This document shows, piece by piece, positions 60,614 to 64,000 of a stretch of 64,000 nucleotides of DNA. Source of the stretch: Janthinobacterium sp. ROICE36 (GTDB lineage Bacteria > Pseudomonadota > Gammaproteobacteria > Burkholderiales > Burkholderiaceae_D); NCBI RefSeq assembly GCF_002869965.1, contig NZ_PEBS01000005.1, positions 1-64,000 on the forward strand, in the 5' to 3' direction. The notes under the pieces were generated by a model that was not told where the DNA came from, searched no databases, and saw only the letters and a list, made by a program, of their open reading frames with translations. The stretch's first letter is position 1, and the number at the start of each line of letters is the position of its first letter. The position numbers and the translations under genes were made by a program.

Positions 60614-61329
60614 GCGCACATGGCGGCATCAAACGCCAGGTAACGGTAGCCGCTGCCGCGCACGGTCTCGATGCGGTGGCCACATCCTTCCGGCTGCAAA
60701 GCGTGCCGCAAGCGTCCCACGTGGGCGTCGACAGTGCGCTCGTCCAGATAAGCGCCATGGCCCCAGACCTGGTCCAGCAATTGCGCGCGACTATGCACCC
60801 TGTCCGGATGCTCCATGAGGAAATGCAACAGTCTGAATTCCACGCGGCCCAGGTTGACGGGCACGCTGCCGACGGTCACGCGCTGGGTATGCGGATCGAG
60901 GCGCAAGACGGTATCGCCAGCCACGCTTGAGCCTGAACTTGCGCGCAAGGCCGAAGGCGCGCGCCGGCGCAGCAGCGCATGCACGCGTGCCAGCATTTCA
61001 CGTGGACCGAAAGGCTTGCAGAGATAATCGTCGGCGCCGCTTTCCAGCGCCAGCACCTTGTCCTGCTCGCTATCGCGCGCACTCAGCATGATGATGGGCA
61101 AGTCGCACAGCACGCCGTCCTGGCGTACCTGGCGCAACAGCCCGATGCCGCAGGCATCCGGCAATGCCCATTCCAGCATCAACAGGTCAATCGGGGTAGC
61201 GGCCAGCAGCGCCAGCGCGCCGCGCGCGTCCACGGCACAGCTGACCCGATAGCCGGCGCCGGCGAGATTATGCGCCAGCAGCGCTTGCATGGCGGGCGCT
61301 GGGTCCAGCATCAGAATGTGGCCAGGCAT
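60610..61329 (-). CDS. OmpR/PhoB-type regulator with degenerate receiver (Asp to Glu)
   Basis: 239-aa winged-helix regulator. The C-terminal Trans_reg_C domain is intact (FRLLHFLMEHPDRVHSRAQLLDQVWG, ERTVDAHVGRLRHAL, IETVRGSGYRY). The receiver keeps the Lys in DYLCKPFG and the Ser/Thr switch in MLSARD, but the phospho-acceptor is Glu53 in LLMLEWALPD, and the acidic pair at the N-terminus is reduced to one Asp in LMLDPAP. It probably cannot be phosphorylated normally and may be locked active. SD GGGAGGA before ATG 61329. No kinase adjacent. Confidence 0.87.
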   Translation of the reverse strand: MPGHILMLDPAPAMQALLAHNLAGAGYRVSCAVDARGALALLAATPIDLLMLEWALPDACGIGLLRQVRQDGVLCDLPIIMLSARDSEQDKVLALESGADDYLCKPFGPREMLARVHALLRRRAPSALRASSGSSVAGDTVLRLDPHTQRVTVGSVPVNLGRVEFRLLHFLMEHPDRVHSRAQLLDQVWGHGAYLDERTVDAHVGRLRHALQPEGCGHRIETVRGSGYRYLAFDAAMCA

Positions 61330-61470
61330 CGATGCATCCTCCCGAAAAAGTTGGCGGCAGCCCATGAAAAAACTAGACTGCCCGACAAGTTTTTCACTAT
61401 GCATCAAGCGCAAAACGCTGACTAATACAATTTAGTTTCCTGATTTATAGCTATTTCAAATAAATAGATG

Positions 61471-61504
61471 AAAAAAAACACAGCGGGCCATGGGCGCGCT
61501 GTGT
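61471..61504 (-). terminator. intrinsic terminator of the PEP-CTERM gene at 61519
   Basis: ACACAGCG (61478-61485) pairs with CGCTGTGT (61497-61504); eight A at 61471-61478 give a T tract on the minus strand. Confidence 0.83.
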
Positions 61505-61518
61505 CCAGACTGGAAAGA

Positions 61519-62157
61519 CTACGCTGGCGTGACAGACTGGCGTCGGCGCAGGGCAAAACCGATCAGCGCCAGGCCGCCCGTCAACATCATCCATTCCGAC
61601 GCTTCCGGTACGGCCGAGATCGTCGCGATGCTGGCGTAGGTGCTGCCGGCTATGCTGGCGGGCAAGCCTCCGTTGAGCGGGGTCAGCTCGAATTGCAGCA
61701 AGTTGCCATTGATATTGCCCAGGTAGGACGTCGCCGTGGCGTCGAGCAAGCCCACCCCGAAGGTCGTGCCAGCGTTGCCGGACGTGTTCAGGAAATCGCC
61801 GCCAAAGACGATGTTGAAACCGAACTTGCCGCCCAGGGTCACATTGTGAAACCAGTCGTTGTAGGCACCGCTATTGCCGAAGGTCAAACTGCCGGGCAAG
61901 CTGCCGCTGACACTGCCTTCCTGCGATTCCAGCGCGCCGAACGCACCCGAGAAATGGCTCAAGGTGGCGCTGGCGCCCGGCGCAGGACTATTGCCAGCGA
62001 TAAAGGCGAAGTCGAGGAAACCGGCGCCAGAGAATGCGCTGGTGTCGATTTCCACGTGGTAGCCGAGCGGGTCCGCCAGCGCCAGACTGCTGCTGGCGGC
62101 CAGCACGGCGGCCAGCACGGCGCGACGCAGGGTCAGATGTAATGTCGTAGTCAACAT
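61519..62157 (-). CDS. PEP-CTERM sorting domain protein
   Basis: 212-aa exported protein. Signal peptide (LRRAVLAAVLAASSSLALA), then a beta-rich domain starting YHVEIDTSAFSGAGFLDFAF with conserved FGFNIVFGGDF, matching a PEP-CTERM subfamily. The tail VPEASEWMMLTGGLALIGFALRRRQ has the usual three parts, although the motif is VPEA rather than VPEP. 9 nt downstream of the nuclease gene on the same strand, so likely cotranscribed. Confidence 0.88.
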   Translation of the reverse strand: MLTTTLHLTLRRAVLAAVLAASSSLALADPLGYHVEIDTSAFSGAGFLDFAFIAGNSPAPGASATLSHFSGAFGALESQEGSVSGSLPGSLTFGNSGAYNDWFHNVTLGGKFGFNIVFGGDFLNTSGNAGTTFGVGLLDATATSYLGNINGNLLQFELTPLNGGLPASIAGSTYASIATISAVPEASEWMMLTGGLALIGFALRRRQSVTPA

Positions 62158-62166
62158 GATGCTTCC

Positions 62167-64000
62167 TTAGAAGTTGCCGGCAAAAATGCTGGCGGAATAA
62201 TGGATCGTCACTTTGGACGGATTGGTAAAACTGACCGCGAACGAGGCTGTAGCACCGGGCGCCAGGCTGGCCGCATTGACGGTGACGTAAGCGGCGCCCG
62301 CATGGCTGCCCGTGGCATTGGCCAGGCTGACGCCGGCCGGCAAGCCGCCAAACACCACCTGGAACGGACCGCTGATGGCCGTCGTGCCCGTGTTGGTGAA
62401 AGCAAACGTCCCCGTGTACTTTTGCGTCACGCGGTTGAACGTCATTCCCGAACTGGCTTGCGCAACGTCGGCCGTGATGTCGCGCAAGGCGGGCTGCAAG
62501 TCCAGGCTGACGACGACAGGATCGTGATCCGAGGCGCGGTAGGGCAAGGCGTTGTACAGGTCTTGCGGCTTGGCCGAGTCGATGTTGTAATCGATCACCT
62601 CCGGCTCGTCTGCATTCACATGCCATTCGGCCACCCCCGCCACTTGCGGGCTCAGCGAAGCGCTGGCCAGCGCATGGTCGAGGTAGCCGCTCTGGCCGCC
62701 GAAGACATATGAATACGGCACGCCCGACGGACGCACGAAACGCTCGAGCTCATTGACAAAGCCGGCGCCCGTGATGACCTGGATCGGGTCTTCCGCGCCA
62801 TACGAGTTGAGGTCGCCGATGACCAGCACGTCGGCGTCGCCGGCGGCGGCAGCCACCTGCGGCACGAAGCTGCCCACCAGGCGCTGTGCTTGCTGCACGC
62901 GGGTAGCGTTCCAGCAACTCTGGCTATCATTCTGGTCAGCGTCCAGCCCGCTCGACGGACAACTGCCCTTCGATTTCAGGTGGTTGACGACCAGCGAGAA
63001 TTTCTCGCCATTCGCGGCACGGAAGGTCTGCGCCATCGGCGGACGGTTGTTGATGGCGTTGGCGTCCGACAAAGCGCCGCCCACCAGGCCCAGCTTGGCA
63101 GGCTTGTAGATCATGGCCACGCGGATGGCGTCCGTGCCGGTGGCGGCCGGTTTCGGCACCACGGCATACGTGACGCCGCCGATGGCCGCGTTGAGTTGCT
63201 CGACCAGATAGGTGACGGCTATTTCGCCATTGTTCTGGATTTCCATCAAGCCCACCACGTCCGCGTCGATGGCTTGCAGTTCGGCCACAATCTTGTCGCG
63301 CTGGCGCACGAACTCGGCCAGGTTGTCGGCGCCGCGGCAATTGCTCTTGGTGGTCGAAGTGCCCAAAGTACAACCCTGACCCGTCTGGCCAAAGACATTG
63401 CTGCCATTGGTAAAGGTCGTAAAGAAGTTCAGCACATTGGCACTGGCCACCTTGACGTTGCCGGACGGCAGTTCCGGACTGCCCGTGCGCGGATTGTCGC
63501 GCGAAAACTGTGGCGCCTGCGTCGGCTGCAGTTTATATGCGGCGCCACCGCCGCCGATGGCGCCAAAATCCACCACGCCCGTCAAGTCGGACAGCGTATC
63601 GCCGCTGCGCACGGTGCCATCCTGGCCGATGTACGGAATCGTGGGCGGCGTGACGAAAATGCCATCATCGAGCACGATCAGGTTGTTCGCATTAGCGGCG
63701 ATCAAGGCTTGCGCTTCGTTTGATCCGGCTGGATAACGGTTGGTCGGCACTTCGCGCCGGCCCGCCGACAGGCTCAATTCGCCGCGCGCGCCCAGATAGG
63801 CGTTTTGCGACACAGTCAACGGTTGCGTAAAGCGCACCAGCATGCCTTCCACGGCAGCCAGATTGTCGTTCGGCAAGGTCACGTTGGCCGGTACGATGCT
63901 GTGGCCCGCGCTTTGCGTGAGGATGGCCGTCACGTCCTTCAATTCCGTGTAGGAATTTTTCGCGCCCGTCGGGGTGTACTCGAACACCGTGCCCGTCACG
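62167..64000 (-). CDS. ExeM/NucH-family extracellular endonuclease (N-terminus beyond window)
   Basis: At least 611 residues; the reading frame runs off the right edge, so the start is missing. An OB-fold-like region (TAILTQSAGHSIVPANVTLP) is followed by an EEP nuclease domain: VASANVLNFFTTF, DVVGLMEIQNNGE (catalytic Glu), VNHLKSKGSCPSSG, VLVIGDLNSYGAEDP and YRASDHDPVVV (catalytic His). A C-terminal beta-sandwich (FAFTNTGTTAISGPFQVVFGGLPAGV) has no sorting motif. Family members degrade extracellular DNA in biofilms. Confidence 0.92.
   Translation of the reverse strand, partial: VTGTVFEYTPTGAKNSYTELKDVTAILTQSAGHSIVPANVTLPNDNLAAVEGMLVRFTQPLTVSQNAYLGARGELSLSAGRREVPTNRYPAGSNEAQALIAANANNLIVLDDGIFVTPPTIPYIGQDGTVRSGDTLSDLTGVVDFGAIGGGGAAYKLQPTQAPQFSRDNPRTGSPELPSGNVKVASANVLNFFTTFTNGSNVFGQTGQGCTLGTSTTKSNCRGADNLAEFVRQRDKIVAELQAIDADVVGLMEIQNNGEIAVTYLVEQLNAAIGGVTYAVVPKPAATGTDAIRVAMIYKPAKLGLVGGALSDANAINNRPPMAQTFRAANGEKFSLVVNHLKSKGSCPSSGLDADQNDSQSCWNATRVQQAQRLVGSFVPQVAAAAGDADVLVIGDLNSYGAEDPIQVITGAGFVNELERFVRPSGVPYSYVFGGQSGYLDHALASASLSPQVAGVAEWHVNADEPEVIDYNIDSAKPQDLYNALPYRASDHDPVVVSLDLQPALRDITADVAQASSGMTFNRVTQKYTGTFAFTNTGTTAISGPFQVVFGGLPAGVSLANATGSHAGAAYVTVNAASLAPGATASFAVSFTNPSKVTIHYSASIFAGNF

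Noticed and set aside
1..64000. CRISPR arrays, tRNA genes, insertion sequences, prophage or integrase genes
   Set aside because: Looked for and not seen: no regularly spaced repeats, cloverleaf-like segments, transposase or integrase frames.

Overview
The window looks like a chromosomal segment of a betaproteobacterium of the Oxalobacteraceae, most likely Janthinobacterium or a close relative. This rests on the 5' end of a 16S rRNA gene at the left edge, the high-GC coding style, the cysteine/sulfite gene order, and the abundance of PEP-CTERM proteins. I see no tRNA, CRISPR array, insertion sequence, prophage or plasmid functions. The segment is mostly core chromosome, with an accessory-looking surface and secretion region at the right end.

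Region 1 (1-6 kb): the start of an rRNA operon on the minus strand with its promoter, boxA and leader. A LytS/LytTR two-component pair, an orphan PAS histidine kinase, a porin and a methyltransferase follow. Region 2 (6-14 kb): a complete assimilatory sulfate reduction unit. CysB is divergent from a TauE/SafE permease, CysI, a DUF934 partner, CysH (Fe-S, APS-type), CysD, CysN and the siroheme methylase CobA. No CysC is present, so sulfate appears to be reduced at the APS level. Region 3 (14-23 kb): a tightly overlapping minus-strand unit lptF-lptG-cbiX-Stealth phosphotransferase, then pepA, a small CreA/DUF1653/lipoprotein operon and xth.

Region 4 (23-36 kb): signalling genes, comprising a giant multi-PAS GGDEF-EAL protein, a PrpR-type sigma54 activator beside a PhyH dioxygenase, and an alpha/beta hydrolase-LytS-LytTR operon. 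A tricorn-type periplasmic protease ends this region. Region 5 (36-45 kb): housekeeping genes clpA-clpS, cspA, icd, rluE, a small repeat-bearing secreted protein, a DUF192 protein, rpsT and murJ. The clpA 3' UTR contains a long imperfect inverted repeat ahead of an intrinsic terminator.

Region 6 (45-55 kb): an 11-gene minus-strand operon for a non-textbook type II secretion/type IV pilus-like machine. It runs gspG-gspF-gspE, four small PilM/N/O/P-like genes, a lipoprotein secretin and three more pseudopilins, with most junctions overlapping by 1-8 nt. Region 7 (55-64 kb): probable export substrates and regulators. These are PEP-CTERM proteins, an S8 subtilase, a free-standing copy of a subtilase propeptide (I9), an EpsA-like LuxR regulator overlapping a PhoB-like regulator whose phospho-acceptor Asp is Glu, and an ExeM/NucH extracellular nuclease cut by the window edge. 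Regions 6 and 7 together are the best candidate for an under-described system: a variant secretion machine beside matrix/protease/nuclease cargo and unusual local control.
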